Source: Ruegeria arenilitoris (lineage in GTDB: Bacteria; Pseudomonadota; Alphaproteobacteria; Rhodobacterales; Rhodobacteraceae). Taken from it: a stretch of 64,000 nucleotides of DNA. The notes under the pieces were generated by a model. The model did not search any database, was not told the DNA's origin, and was given only the letters and a program-made list of their open reading frames with translations. This document shows, piece after piece, positions 8,632 through 17,511 of the stretch. Where the stretch lies: NCBI RefSeq assembly GCF_013035425.1, contig NZ_WQHX01000001.1, positions 744,001-808,000 on the forward strand. Reading direction: 5' to 3'. How positions within the stretch are numbered: the stretch's first letter is position 1; every line of letters begins with the position of its first letter. The translations under genes were made by a program, and so were the position numbers.

Positions 8632-8814
8632 ATTGGCAAGCGGGTCTAATCACCGAACCGAACGCGGGCAAAAATCTCGCGCTAGAGTTGTCCCATCTAT
8701 CTTTTCTTTCCGGAATTTGCCAATCTTTGCGGGAATTTAGCATCCAAGGGGATGTAAAAACGTGTAACATTGCCTATCTTATTGGATGAATAAGAAAAAA
8801 TAGGGATAGAACAG

Positions 8815-9894
8815 ATGTCGAACGATCAATTCGAAGCGTTGATTCAGGAAACACAGCAGAAGGTACGCGAAAGCCAATCGCAGATTGAAGGATTGACCTC
8901 ACGTATCGAAGCTGCGCGCGCCAAGATTGGTACTGCCGAGGCAGACATCGACATCGAAAATGCTACGCTGGAAGATGTTCATGCCCACACAGAGGTGATG
9001 AATGCCAATATCGCCGAGCTGATTATGGGTTTGGATGACGTCACCAATGCTTTCTCGAAGGATTTCGACGAAATGCGCTCGAAGACAGGATGGGAGTCTT
9101 TTGTCGGAGTTTTCTCGAAGGGAAAATCTGACTCGATGCGACAAGAGCGTATGCGCACTGCCAACATCGACGACAAGTTGCAAGACCTGATCGCCAAATC
9201 AGACGTGATTGTAAAGCTGCTGGAAGGGCAGTTGGCCGTTTTGGAAGAGCAACGTGTGAAGGTCGAGGGAAATCTGACTGGCACTCTGGACGACCGGGAA
9301 GCAACGGTGGCAGAGCTAGAAGCGCTGCGCGCTGAGATTCAGGGCATGGATCCGACGATTATCACGCTGGAAAACAAGATCAGCGTCGAACAGGACGCCG
9401 CCGCGCGCACCCAATTGGAAACCGAATTGGCCGAGTTGAACACACAATACAACGCCAAGGTTCAGGAAGAACAGGTCAAACTGGCCAAATCTCAGACGCT
9501 CGAACGGTATATCGAAAAAGGCAAGACCTGGGTTGATTCGCTACAGAACCAGGCGGCAACGCAGATGGTTCTGATCAACAAACTGCAGACAGATACCCAG
9601 CAGCGTGTGGTGCTCTACGACGCGCTTAGCAAATCTTTAAAAACGGCACAGCAACAGGACGTGGCCCACCGCATCAACGAGATCGGCGTGCAGACCGACC
9701 AAGAAGCGCAAACCGCCATGGCCGCCATCGGCACCGCAACCAACCAGAAGATGGCTGACATGTTGGAAGCGCATGAGGACCACATGGTCTTTGCCCGCGA
9801 CGTGCTGGAGAAAAAGGCCAAGGCAGATGAACGGTTCGCTCGGCGCTTTGCCTCGATTGTCGAGAAGCATGATAAGAATTTGTATGGCGGATGA
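8815..9894 (+). CDS. large coiled-coil protein of unknown function, first gene of an AAA+ cluster
   Basis: A 359-residue soluble, strongly charged protein that is helical almost throughout. Heptad-like stretches cover about residues 5-75, 125-230 and 250-350. It has no signal peptide, no cysteine and no recognisable catalytic motif. A short non-helical patch (about 83-100, GWESFVGVFSKGKSD) interrupts the helices. The general plan of long helices flanking a short linker is reminiscent of TelA-type stress proteins, but no diagnostic motif supports that name. The next gene overlaps its stop codon (ATGA), and the whole row to 15864 runs in the same direction, so a role as scaffold or adaptor for the ATPase is the simplest guess. 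Confidence 0.8.
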   Translation: MSNDQFEALIQETQQKVRESQSQIEGLTSRIEAARAKIGTAEADIDIENATLEDVHAHTEVMNANIAELIMGLDDVTNAFSKDFDEMRSKTGWESFVGVFSKGKSDSMRQERMRTANIDDKLQDLIAKSDVIVKLLEGQLAVLEEQRVKVEGNLTGTLDDREATVAELEALRAEIQGMDPTIITLENKISVEQDAAARTQLETELAELNTQYNAKVQEEQVKLAKSQTLERYIEKGKTWVDSLQNQAATQMVLINKLQTDTQQRVVLYDALSKSLKTAQQQDVAHRINEIGVQTDQEAQTAMAAIGTATNQKMADMLEAHEDHMVFARDVLEKKAKADERFARRFASIVEKHDKNLYGG

Positions 9895-10172
9895 GGTGGT
9901 TCAACCGAAAAGACCGTAAGTTGCTTGGGATTGGCCTCTTTCTCGTGATTTGGCCGATCCCGATATATGGCCTCACTCTTTTTTTCGACAGAATGAATGC
10001 GGAAGGTGGAGTATATAAACTGTTAGGTTTCCTAGCCGTTTACATTGGGCCTGGGAGCATAATCTTCGGGCTGATCATTTTCGGATTGTATCTAGTCTCG
10101 GAAGTTTTTCTTTTGCCTTGGCGGCTTCATCAATGCCGCACAAACGGGTGTAATAAATCTGCCAATGACTAA
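9891..10172 (+). CDS. small two-helix membrane protein (AAA+ cluster)
   Basis: 93 residues, starting at an ATG that overlaps the upstream stop and ending 8 bases inside the next gene. Two hydrophobic segments are visible at about residues 12-31 and 43-72. The tail is basic with two cysteines (QCRTNGCNK). No family is recognised. Its base composition is clearly lower in GC than its neighbours (about 45% by hand count over three 60-base rows, against about 60% in the next gene). Confidence 0.6.
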   Translation: MRWFNRKDRKLLGIGLFLVIWPIPIYGLTLFFDRMNAEGGVYKLLGFLAVYIGPGSIIFGLIIFGLYLVSEVFLLPWRLHQCRTNGCNKSAND

Positions 10173-11283
10173 CCCCACCCAAGACCATGTCGGCCTGACC
10201 GACACCTTCGCCTCGCGCCGCTATTTCCGCAAATTCGAGGTGATCACCGTCCACCTCCTGCGCGTGGCCGCGACGATGGAGGCTGAGGGCGCGATCAGCA
10301 AGCAAGAGGTGCGGATCGTGTCGCGTTACCTTTCGGGGCTGCTCTACACCTTCCGCGCGCTCAGCATGAAGTACCTGCTGGTCGGGCGCGATACGGGCCG
10401 TTTCTTTGGCAGCCTCGCCATGGACAAACGCGACAGTGGGTTTCCGGTGGCGGCCGAGTTGTTGACCATGGCCAACGACGCGCAACAGGCAAAAGTCCAT
10501 CTGGAAAACATGCCCTCGGAAGATGATCTGAAAACCGACATGGTGCGCGCAATCATCGGCGATCAGGAAATCCCTACCAAACTGCAATTCGCACTGTCCC
10601 AAAGGCTCTATTACGAGGAATTACTGAAAGGGCAGCTATTCTGGGCGCGAAACGATCCCGAGTGCCATTGGATCGAGCAGATGGGCGACCGCAGGCGTTT
10701 CTTGATCCATTGGGCTGTATATGACGGCCAGATCAATCTGCCAGTAATCTATCTTATGCTTCTTGAAGACAGTGGCAAAATTGCCTTACCCAAGGATCAA
10801 CGCCGCTGGCCCGAGGTGCAGGCGCATTTGATGGCGCAATCGCTTGGCGGGTTAAAGTTAGTGACTATCGCAAAGGGTTTCGATCAGGACTTCGATAACC
10901 TGCACCCTAAACATCTGCGTCGAATTCACGTGGGGCCCATGTATTCGTCGGCCTATACCGAGCAATCCGGCCCTTTGCGGCAAGTCCTGGAAGACGCGCA
11001 AGCACCCGAGGGACAAGACTGGGCATTGGCCTGGACCACTGAAGAACTGGAAAGCGAAGAGGTTATCGAGGAACGAGCAGGATGGTTTTCGTCAGTCGAA
11101 CGCGAGGTTTTCGCGTTGGACCCCTTTGGCGGACAGGGCGCCGAAACGGGGGCCACCCGAACCCAGAGATCGATCATACTGCCCCAACGCCCATTCCAGG
11201 TATTGGCAGAGCTAAACCCGCCGGGTTTTGGCGATGTACGCAAATTCGTTGTCAGCTTAACCGGGCAGGTATTGAGATATTGA
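10165..11283 (+). CDS. uncharacterised 372-residue protein (AAA+ cluster)
   Basis: A soluble, mostly helical protein without signal peptide, membrane segment or known catalytic motif. The N-terminal half (about 1-130) is helical and basic (FRKFEVITVHLLRVAATMEAEG). The central part contains a conserved-looking RRFLIHWAVYDGQINLPVIY segment. The last 70 residues are richer in strand and glycine (DPFGGQG, then PFQVLAELNPPGFGDVRKF). It starts inside the preceding small gene and ends 22 bases before the ATPase gene, which argues for a joint function. No function assigned. Confidence 0.75.
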   Translation: MTNPTQDHVGLTDTFASRRYFRKFEVITVHLLRVAATMEAEGAISKQEVRIVSRYLSGLLYTFRALSMKYLLVGRDTGRFFGSLAMDKRDSGFPVAAELLTMANDAQQAKVHLENMPSEDDLKTDMVRAIIGDQEIPTKLQFALSQRLYYEELLKGQLFWARNDPECHWIEQMGDRRRFLIHWAVYDGQINLPVIYLMLLEDSGKIALPKDQRRWPEVQAHLMAQSLGGLKLVTIAKGFDQDFDNLHPKHLRRIHVGPMYSSAYTEQSGPLRQVLEDAQAPEGQDWALAWTTEELESEEVIEERAGWFSSVEREVFALDPFGGQGAETGATRTQRSIILPQRPFQVLAELNPPGFGDVRKFVVSLTGQVLRY

Positions 11284-11305
11284 ATGCAGCAGAGGCGACT
11301 GTAAA

Positions 11306-13237
11306 ATGAGCTTGACGTCAGATCAGATGGAATTGCGCGAAGCCGATATTCGCAAACACTATCCGGCGGCAACCGCCTTGCTAAACGGGTTCGAACACGC
11401 GCCGCGTATTGCAAAAGCGGTTGATGTCACGACTGAGCGGTCTCCGGGAGTTTCCAGCGGGCGAAGGTTCCGGTCAACAACGCCGGGGTTGGTGACGCGC
11501 CGCACGGTGCGTGCGGACGGGGTGCATTTGGCCGACCGGATCGAGGAGTCGGATGACGGTGATGGGCTCGTTTCACCACCTCAGGCGACGACACAGCAGG
11601 CGATACGGCGCAGCATCGCAACAGCTCTGGCAGTGGCAGAGGCATATGCAGAGCAAACTCCGCTGGCAGACCTGAAACGCGCAAATCTGGCTGGGGATCT
11701 TCCTGCCGCCCGCAAGACCGAGTTTTCCGAGCTTTTAACAGCGGAGGCTCTGATTACGTCCCATGTATTTGGTAACGCTCTGGCATACCTGATGTCCTCG
11801 CATCTGGGTGAAACCACGGTCGACATTGGCGAGATCGAAGAAATCCTGACCGACAATGGTCAACTTGCCTTGCACGGCGCATTGTGGGAGCTGGACCAGA
11901 CACTTGCGAAATACGCCGCAGACGACGCGCACCTGATCGCCGCAACCAGCGCCTACGCCGAGCAGCTTATGGACAAGGCCGCGTTGCGCGCGCAATCGGC
12001 AGGTCATCTAGCCCCGTTCCAGAATGCCGCTTGGCACATCGAAGCCGATGATCTGACGATCCGAGGGTTTGAACCGTCTTCTAAAGCCAAGTCCACTACC
12101 CTGACCATGACGTTCAAAAAACCGAACGAGGTGGTAGGCAATCATATCGCCAAATATCAGGCGATGAAGCTGTCCAAAATGCTGATGGCCTATGACTTTG
12201 ACCGACGTCTGAACCCGTTTGCCGAGCTTGGCGGTTTCATCTTTACCTTCATGGGCGACGGCAAACCGGGCACTGGGAAGACCACTCTGATCCAGATGAT
12301 GGCAGGGCTGATCAACGAGTACTGTCAGAACGCTGGCTATCCGTTTCGCTATCAGAACCTTAGTACAGACAATATCGACAGCTATCAGGGCAAATCCGGT
12401 CAGAACGCCAAGGCCTTCATTAACACGATCGTCGACCCATCGGTCATCGGCTTTGGCACCATCGACGACATCGACCAGCTGGCAGGCAAACGCGGCGATA
12501 GGCAGTCCAGCGCCGGGCAATTGGAAATTACAGCCGTGCTGATGGAGAGCTTTGCAGGCGCCAACACCGTTGTGCGCGGCAACTGTACCTTTGGCATGTT
12601 CTCGAACTACCCTGAAAATGTGGATGACGCCCTGCGCCAGCGGGCAGGCGCGCGGTTTCTGGTGGACGGGCCGCAAACGCGAGAGGATTACATCGACATT
12701 CTACACCTGCTGATGGGTCGCAACCACGACATTCCGCTGGGCGAGCACGAAGCCTATGCCGCGCAGGAAATCAAAAAGGCCGTCGCTGCCAGTTTCGAAA
12801 GCCATTCCCGCCCGCATGAGGACGCTTTGCTGCAGGTCTATGACCGGGTTTCGGCTCAGATTGGCCAGATGGACACGATCGCCAAACTGGGCACCTACCT
12901 CAAGGCGATCCAACAGGCGGATGAACGCTTTACCGGCCGCGCGATCAAGAACATCACCGACGCGGTCAAAGTCCGGGCGATGGATTTCGAACTGCCCGAC
13001 GAATGGATGGAAAACCCCGACCTATTCCTGTTCCGCGACTACGACGCCAAGAAAGCCATGATTGAGGACCTGCGCCAGCCGATCACGGTCGAGATGGTGA
13101 TGCAAGAGATCAACCGCTACGCCGACAGCGAATTCCGCTATGCCGACAAAAGCGACGAGGTCGCCATCGAGAACGCAGTGCGTGAGATGGGCCGGATGGA
13201 AGAGGCCAAGCGGCGGTATCTGGAGGGGAAGGGGTGA
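11306..13237 (+). CDS. AAA+ ATPase of unknown function (cluster core)
   Basis: A 643-residue protein with one AAA+ module in the middle. Walker A is GDGKPGTGKTTL at about residues 317-328. Walker B-like acidic GFGTIDDIDQL is near residue 380. A sensor-1/arginine-finger region follows (NCTFGMFSNYPENVDDALRQR, split here as NCTFGMFSNY and ALRQRAGARF). The first 290 residues form a separate helical domain with a disordered, arginine-rich start, and the last 150 residues are helical. It resembles classical AAA remodelling ATPases rather than proteases, since no HExxH is present. The next small membrane gene overlaps its stop codon. Substrate and partners are unknown; neighbours suggest a membrane-linked complex. 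Confidence 0.85.
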   Translation: MSLTSDQMELREADIRKHYPAATALLNGFEHAPRIAKAVDVTTERSPGVSSGRRFRSTTPGLVTRRTVRADGVHLADRIEESDDGDGLVSPPQATTQQAIRRSIATALAVAEAYAEQTPLADLKRANLAGDLPAARKTEFSELLTAEALITSHVFGNALAYLMSSHLGETTVDIGEIEEILTDNGQLALHGALWELDQTLAKYAADDAHLIAATSAYAEQLMDKAALRAQSAGHLAPFQNAAWHIEADDLTIRGFEPSSKAKSTTLTMTFKKPNEVVGNHIAKYQAMKLSKMLMAYDFDRRLNPFAELGGFIFTFMGDGKPGTGKTTLIQMMAGLINEYCQNAGYPFRYQNLSTDNIDSYQGKSGQNAKAFINTIVDPSVIGFGTIDDIDQLAGKRGDRQSSAGQLEITAVLMESFAGANTVVRGNCTFGMFSNYPENVDDALRQRAGARFLVDGPQTREDYIDILHLLMGRNHDIPLGEHEAYAAQEIKKAVAASFESHSRPHEDALLQVYDRVSAQIGQMDTIAKLGTYLKAIQQADERFTGRAIKNITDAVKVRAMDFELPDEWMENPDLFLFRDYDAKKAMIEDLRQPITVEMVMQEINRYADSEFRYADKSDEVAIENAVREMGRMEEAKRRYLEGKG

Positions 13238-13470
13238 GTATTTTACTGTTAGTAATTGTCGTTGCGATATTTGCCTTCATCCCAGCGGTTTCAATGACCG
13301 TAACGATTTGTGGTTGGAATGGGTTATCGCTTGAGAACTTTCATGTTATCCGCACATGTTCTGTAACTGACCCGCCAAGCGAAGTGTTCTTTAGCTTTTT
13401 GACAATTGGGGGCATTTTGGGTGCGACCATAGTATTACTATACTGCTTTTGGCGTAGAGTTTCGAGATGA
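13234..13470 (+). CDS. small two-helix membrane protein (AAA+ cluster)
   Basis: 78 residues starting at GTG within GTGA, overlapping the ATPase stop. Two hydrophobic segments lie at about residues 2-21 and 51-71, with a short loop containing two cysteines (TVTICGWNG and RTCSVTD) between them, and a basic end WRRVSR. Lower in GC than the ATPase gene by hand count. No family recognised; translational coupling supports it being real. Confidence 0.55.
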   Translation: MSILLLVIVVAIFAFIPAVSMTVTICGWNGLSLENFHVIRTCSVTDPPSEVFFSFLTIGGILGATIVLLYCFWRRVSR

Positions 13471-13603
13471 CGAACTCCATATTCCATAAGTCAATACTCA
13501 TAGCGCAGTCGCGACGCCACATACCTGCCCACCAGTGCGCGCACGATCCACATCCGTCCTCGGGTCGGGTGACTCGCTACTGTTTCGCGGGATGGAAAGT
13601 GTT

Positions 13604-14941
13604 ATGATTCGTCTCATCGAAAAAGGCCTGATGTTCGGCAACCTCGTCCACATCTCCAGCCCGGCTCTGGTCGAGCGGTATAACCGCGCGTTACAGCATC
13701 TGGCGGGCAAGACCACGGCGCTGACGGATTTCCATGTTGATATCTCGGGTTTTTCACCGGAGGTGGGGATTGAGTTGAAGGACGAGCTCTACCTCAACCC
13801 CAACGGGGTCAACCGGCAGTTCATCCTGCTGACGACCGAGCAGAAACGTGCGCCGCTGCTGAACGTCAAATTCTCAACCTCACGCGATGTCCTGCGTGAG
13901 TTCATTGAAATGAACGAGGCGCAGCTGTTCGCTCTGACCGCCACCGATGCGGTGGCCGGAGAGTTGGTGAACTCGGTCATAAAACTGACAACCCCGCGCG
14001 ATTTGCTGAACATTCGCAAGATCGAGATTGAGGCTGACACCGTCGGTGGCAAACTGCGCAAAGCCGAGCAACTGGCGGGCATGGTCGAACGGTTCAAAAC
14101 CGAAGAGGATGCTTGGTTCGACGACGTGTTGATCGCCAAGATGATCGAAACGGCCAAGGAAACAGGCGATGTGACTCGCAACCCGGTCCGCCTGCGCCAC
14201 ACGGCGTTTGAACAGCGTAACTTCTGGACGGCGCATTTCGGCGGGCTTTATCTGTTCCCGGATCTGGATCACCCTGCTGCGATCTGCATAGGTGAAAAAC
14301 CCGACGATCTGCCGATCAAGTATATTTTTGACCCCACGCAACGGAACCAAATTGCCAAGTTCCTAGGCTACAATGAACTGGTTGAAACAATCGTCGAAGC
14401 GCGCGGTGTGGATTCATCTGCGATCCTGCAACAAAAGATGGACTTTCTGACCGTCAACGCCGCAGCGAATGCTGGCGTTGATTTAACAGGTTTGGACCGT
14501 GGCGACATGCGGCGGCTGGCTCGCAATCACGCCGATCGTTTGCCCGAGGCGTATCATGGCCTCGCCCAACTGCTGCGCTGGGCGAAAGATGGCGGACCGT
14601 GGCCTCGTATCACGTCGGATCATCCAGCATATTTCTACACCCTGCGTGCCGCAAACACGCCAAACCGTGATCTGGTTAACATGTTGCTGGCCGAGCTTGC
14701 GCCGTTGGATCCGCGCCAGATGTTCATCTGCCACAAAGAGTTGTTCTATGGCACCTATTCCAAATGGCCCGAGAGCAAAAAGGCCTTTGTTGCCGACTTC
14801 CTTGCACGTGAGTATCAGGTAGATAAAGCGGGAGCCCGAGCGGCACTGTTCGGGCACGAGCCGGACATGAGCGGTGAAGATCGCGTTGATGACACTGTTA
14901 TCGCCCGCGTCGGTCCCTGGGGCGCGTTGAGAAAGGATTGA
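13604..14941 (+). CDS. uncharacterised protein, DUF6638-like (AAA+ cluster)
   Basis: About 445 residues of a conserved Rhodobacterales protein that I recall as DUF6638; the label is from memory. It starts MIRLIEKGLMFGNLV and contains ELYLNPNGVNRQFILLTTEQ, a stretch that looks strongly conserved. There is no signal peptide or membrane helix. An earlier ATG at 13592 is also possible, but GGAAAG fits 13604 better. The 133 bases before it hold no gene. The following small gene starts two bases after the stop codon. No catalytic motif is apparent. Confidence 0.75.
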   Translation: MIRLIEKGLMFGNLVHISSPALVERYNRALQHLAGKTTALTDFHVDISGFSPEVGIELKDELYLNPNGVNRQFILLTTEQKRAPLLNVKFSTSRDVLREFIEMNEAQLFALTATDAVAGELVNSVIKLTTPRDLLNIRKIEIEADTVGGKLRKAEQLAGMVERFKTEEDAWFDDVLIAKMIETAKETGDVTRNPVRLRHTAFEQRNFWTAHFGGLYLFPDLDHPAAICIGEKPDDLPIKYIFDPTQRNQIAKFLGYNELVETIVEARGVDSSAILQQKMDFLTVNAAANAGVDLTGLDRGDMRRLARNHADRLPEAYHGLAQLLRWAKDGGPWPRITSDHPAYFYTLRAANTPNRDLVNMLLAELAPLDPRQMFICHKELFYGTYSKWPESKKAFVADFLAREYQVDKAGARAALFGHEPDMSGEDRVDDTVIARVGPWGALRKD

Positions 14942-14942
14942 G

Positions 14943-15209
14943 ATGTTCGGAGCGATGCGTTTGTTTCTGATCCTGCTGGTTATTCAGACGATTGCATATT
15001 TTGCGCTGTCGCTGTACTCGCGCGGTGTCCGCAGACGCAAGCTTGAAACTTGGTGGGATGAAAAGGGCAAAACCGGCAACAAGGATGCCTTTATCGAGCG
15101 CGGATTGCATGTCTATGACAATTCGTTCCGCCGAAAATTGATTCTTGGCGTCTATATCGTGCCGTGGTTAGCAATTGGCGCCTTAATCTACATTGTGAAT
15201 TATATGTGA
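14943..15209 (+). CDS. small two-helix membrane protein (AAA+ cluster)
   Basis: 88 residues with hydrophobic segments at about 5-24 and 66-87, and a charged central loop (RRRKLETWWDEKGKTGNK). The ATG lies one base after the upstream stop codon. It is the third tiny membrane protein in the row. The repeated occurrence of two-helix membrane proteins between the large soluble ones is the notable feature. Family not recognised. Confidence 0.65.
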   Translation: MFGAMRLFLILLVIQTIAYFALSLYSRGVRRRKLETWWDEKGKTGNKDAFIERGLHVYDNSFRRKLILGVYIVPWLAIGALIYIVNYM

Positions 15210-15219
15210 GGGTTACTGC

Positions 15220-15864
15220 ATGGCCTATGTGAAGTGGGCAATCATTATTGTTTTTTGGGGTACGGTCGCCGTTATCCTGCAATACTCCCTGCCACAACAC
15301 GATGTCGTTCGGATCGTTAATACTTATGAAGAGCGTCAAGACCTGAATGATTGGACCCGAATTTTTTGGTCAGAACCCGAGGATCAATCGACCAGCCTTT
15401 CCAATCGAGACGTTCAGTTTATCCAAGCGGTGCGTGCGAATGGAAAGCCAATCGTGTATCGAAACGAAGACACGGGATGGGGATGGCCACCATATTTCAA
15501 GTTCGACACTGCCAACCTATACACAGAGGCTAATGACGCTAAATCCACAAAGGATAATCCGGATTGGGTTGTCGTAACCCACTATGGCTGGCGTAATGAG
15601 TTTATGTCGATCTTTCCCAACGCGATTTTCATAAAACACGTCGAAGGCCCCGATGTACGCGTTATTCCCTGGTTTAACATTGTCTTTCTAATCATTTTTG
15701 CCGCATTTATATGGGCGATTTGGGTTCGCTGGCGCCGATTTCGGCAGGCACGGATTGACCCAATGCTGGAAAGCGTTGAGGATGGTTTTTACGCCGCTGG
15801 AGACGCGATTGAGGAAAAACGAGGCCGTTTCCGCAGGTGGCTGGATTCATGGAAATCTAAGTGA
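15220..15864 (+). CDS. DUF1523 family membrane protein
   Basis: A 214-residue protein matching the DUF1523 family found in Rhodobacteraceae: RIVNTYEERQD, VYRNEDTGWGWPPYFKFD and VVVTHYGWRNEFMSIFPNA are its signature segments. One membrane helix lies at about residues 5-22 and another at about 150-172, so the conserved central region is probably periplasmic. The C-terminal 40 residues are basic and cytoplasmic. Function is unknown in the family. It closes the AAA+ cluster; convergent flgI remains follow. Confidence 0.85.
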   Translation: MAYVKWAIIIVFWGTVAVILQYSLPQHDVVRIVNTYEERQDLNDWTRIFWSEPEDQSTSLSNRDVQFIQAVRANGKPIVYRNEDTGWGWPPYFKFDTANLYTEANDAKSTKDNPDWVVVTHYGWRNEFMSIFPNAIFIKHVEGPDVRVIPWFNIVFLIIFAAFIWAIWVRWRRFRQARIDPMLESVEDGFYAAGDAIEEKRGRFRRWLDSWKSK

Positions 15865-15910
15865 TCACTTGTGGGTGAGAATAAGGGTAATTGCATTTCT
15901 GCGTTGCGCC

Positions 15911-16733
15911 TTACCTCACGACAAATTCGGCATGTAAGGCACCTGCAGCCTTTATTGTTTTCAGTATGTCTATCATGTCCCGTGGTGAGACACCCAGCGC
16001 GTTTAGTCCTGAAACAACCTCAGAAAGTGTGGCAGCTTCGGGAATCTCGGCAAGGCCAGTACCCTCTTCTTCCTCGATTTCGGCAACGGTTCTTGGTACA
16101 ACAACGGTTTCGCCACGCGCAAACGGGTTGGGCTGAACTGCGACGGGCGTCTCTTCGACTGTTAAAGTCAGGTTGCCCTGAGAAACGGCAACACGTGAAA
16201 TTCTGACATCGCGCCCCATGACAATGGTGCCTGAACGTTGATCCACAACAACGCGTGCCTTGGCTTCTGGCTGAACCAATATGTTCTCGATGCGCCCAAT
16301 GGCATGCGCGGTTGAGATCGATTGCGTCGCTGCAATGTCTATCTCGACAGTCCCGGAGTCGCGCATGATCGCGATTGCGCGATTGAATTCCGCATTGATG
16401 GCTGTTTCGATGCGCCCGGCCGTGGTGAAATCAGGTTCCCGCAAAGCTAGTCGCATTTGAGTAAGGGCAGAAAGTTCAAAGTCAATTTCGCGTTCTACCC
16501 GTGCGCCAGACGGAACCACGCCCGAGGTCGGTACGCCACGTACGACGGATGCCGCCTCGCCTTCGGCTACCGCTCCGCCCGCGAGTACAGTGCCTTGAGC
16601 CACCGCGTAAATCTGACCATCCGCTGCGTTCAAGGGAGTCATGATCAATGTACCGCCCAACAAGCTTTTGCTGTCGCCAATCGCTGAAACGGTGATATCA
16701 ATTTGGCTTCCAACTCGGGAAAACGGTGGCAGG
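15911..16733 (-). pseudogene. flgI: flgI remnant: flagellar P-ring protein lacking its N-terminal quarter
   Basis: The translated frame follows FlgI from LPPFSRVGSQIDITVSAIGD to the normal C terminus (GLNALGVSPRDMIDILKTIK and AAGALHAEFVVR), about 270 residues of a protein that is normally about 365. The signal peptide and first 80-odd residues, including the highly conserved start region, are absent. Upstream of LPPF the sequence belongs to a lytic transglycosylase gene in another frame. The open frame technically begins at an ATG at 16768, but the residues before LPPF have no FlgI similarity. The P-ring could not be exported or assembled from this. No other flagellar gene is in the window. 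Confidence 0.85.
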
Positions 16734-16976
16734 CTCCGTTGCAAACCAATAACCTCGTCCCTCCACATTGACGGTCCATGGCCAAGGTTCTAACCGCCCG
16801 TTTTTTGCGCGGCCGGTTTCGACTCGAGAAATCGCCTTCAGGACATCCAATGGCACGCCCTCAAGGCGCGAAGCGCGTCGTGCTGCTCGATCGCACTGTC
16901 CCACGGGGTCAGGTATGGCGTCCGCGACTTGAATAGACGCGAGAAAAATAAACAGCGCGAGTAAAAACTTGGGCAT
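16698..16976 (-). pseudogene. truncated lytic transglycosylase fused to flgI remnant
   Basis: The frame starts at ATG 16976 (with AAAGG upstream), has a signal peptide (MPKFLLALFIFLASIQVADA) and enters a transglycosylase SLT domain: CDRAARRASRLEGVPLDVLK, AISRVETGR with the catalytic Glu, then PWPWTVNVEGRGYWF. At about 16735-16742 the similarity stops abruptly and the downstream bases are flgI in a different frame, which adds 13 unrelated residues before a stop. Intact relatives run on for about 100 more residues. A deletion between two flagellar-locus genes explains both fragments. Confidence 0.8.
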
Positions 16977-17047
16977 TCTGCCTTTCCGCGATTCCGAAAT
17001 CACGTCCAAGCTAGCAACTGATCTATTTACATTGTGTTATCGTAGCT

Positions 17048-17476
17048 TCAGTTTCGATCGATACGGCGACCAAATACCACGCTGGTATTGGTTCTCAGAA
17101 CCCCGGGGATTTTTGCCAGTTCGTCCACGAGGATATCGAGATCTTCTATCCTTGGAGCCTCGGCAGACAGCAGCAGATCAAACTCACCATTTATAGACAA
17201 GCAAAGTTTTACCTCTGGATAAGCCTCGAGCCTTTTAATGATGCGCGAGGTCTCTTTCTGCTGAACTTCAAGCATGACGATGACCTGAACTCTTGGAGTG
17301 TCGTCCGAATCGCGAAGAATAACCGAGTAACCTGCGATCACACCGCGTTCCTGCATGCGGTTAATACGTTCGTGCACCGTTGTCCGGGCGACGCCGAGTG
17401 TAGCGGCAATGCGCGTGGTTGAATCCCGGGCATTGTGTTGCAGGGCGGCGATGATACGGCGGTCAAGTTGATCCAT
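17048..17476 (-). CDS. Lrp/AsnC-family transcriptional regulator
   Basis: A 142-residue regulator with an N-terminal winged helix (LDRRIIAALQHNARDSTTRI, then LGVARTTVHERINRMQERG) and a C-terminal RAM/AsnC ligand-binding domain (VQVIVMLEVQQKETSRIIKR). Lrp-family proteins sense amino acids or related metabolites as dimers or octamers. Its target is not evident: the next gene on the same strand downstream is the decayed transglycosylase-flgI remnant, and the upstream gene is the MFS exporter. Confidence 0.9.
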   Translation of the reverse strand: MDQLDRRIIAALQHNARDSTTRIAATLGVARTTVHERINRMQERGVIAGYSVILRDSDDTPRVQVIVMLEVQQKETSRIIKRLEAYPEVKLCLSINGEFDLLLSAEAPRIEDLDILVDELAKIPGVLRTNTSVVFGRRIDRN

Positions 17477-17511
17477 GTTAGCTTAGGTGTAGTGCAGAAG
17501 AACCCACAGGC

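Noticed and set aside
8815..9894. Naming the coiled-coil protein as TelA-like toxic anion resistance protein
   Set aside because: The similarity is only in general helical layout; no diagnostic motif was found, so it was left unnamed.
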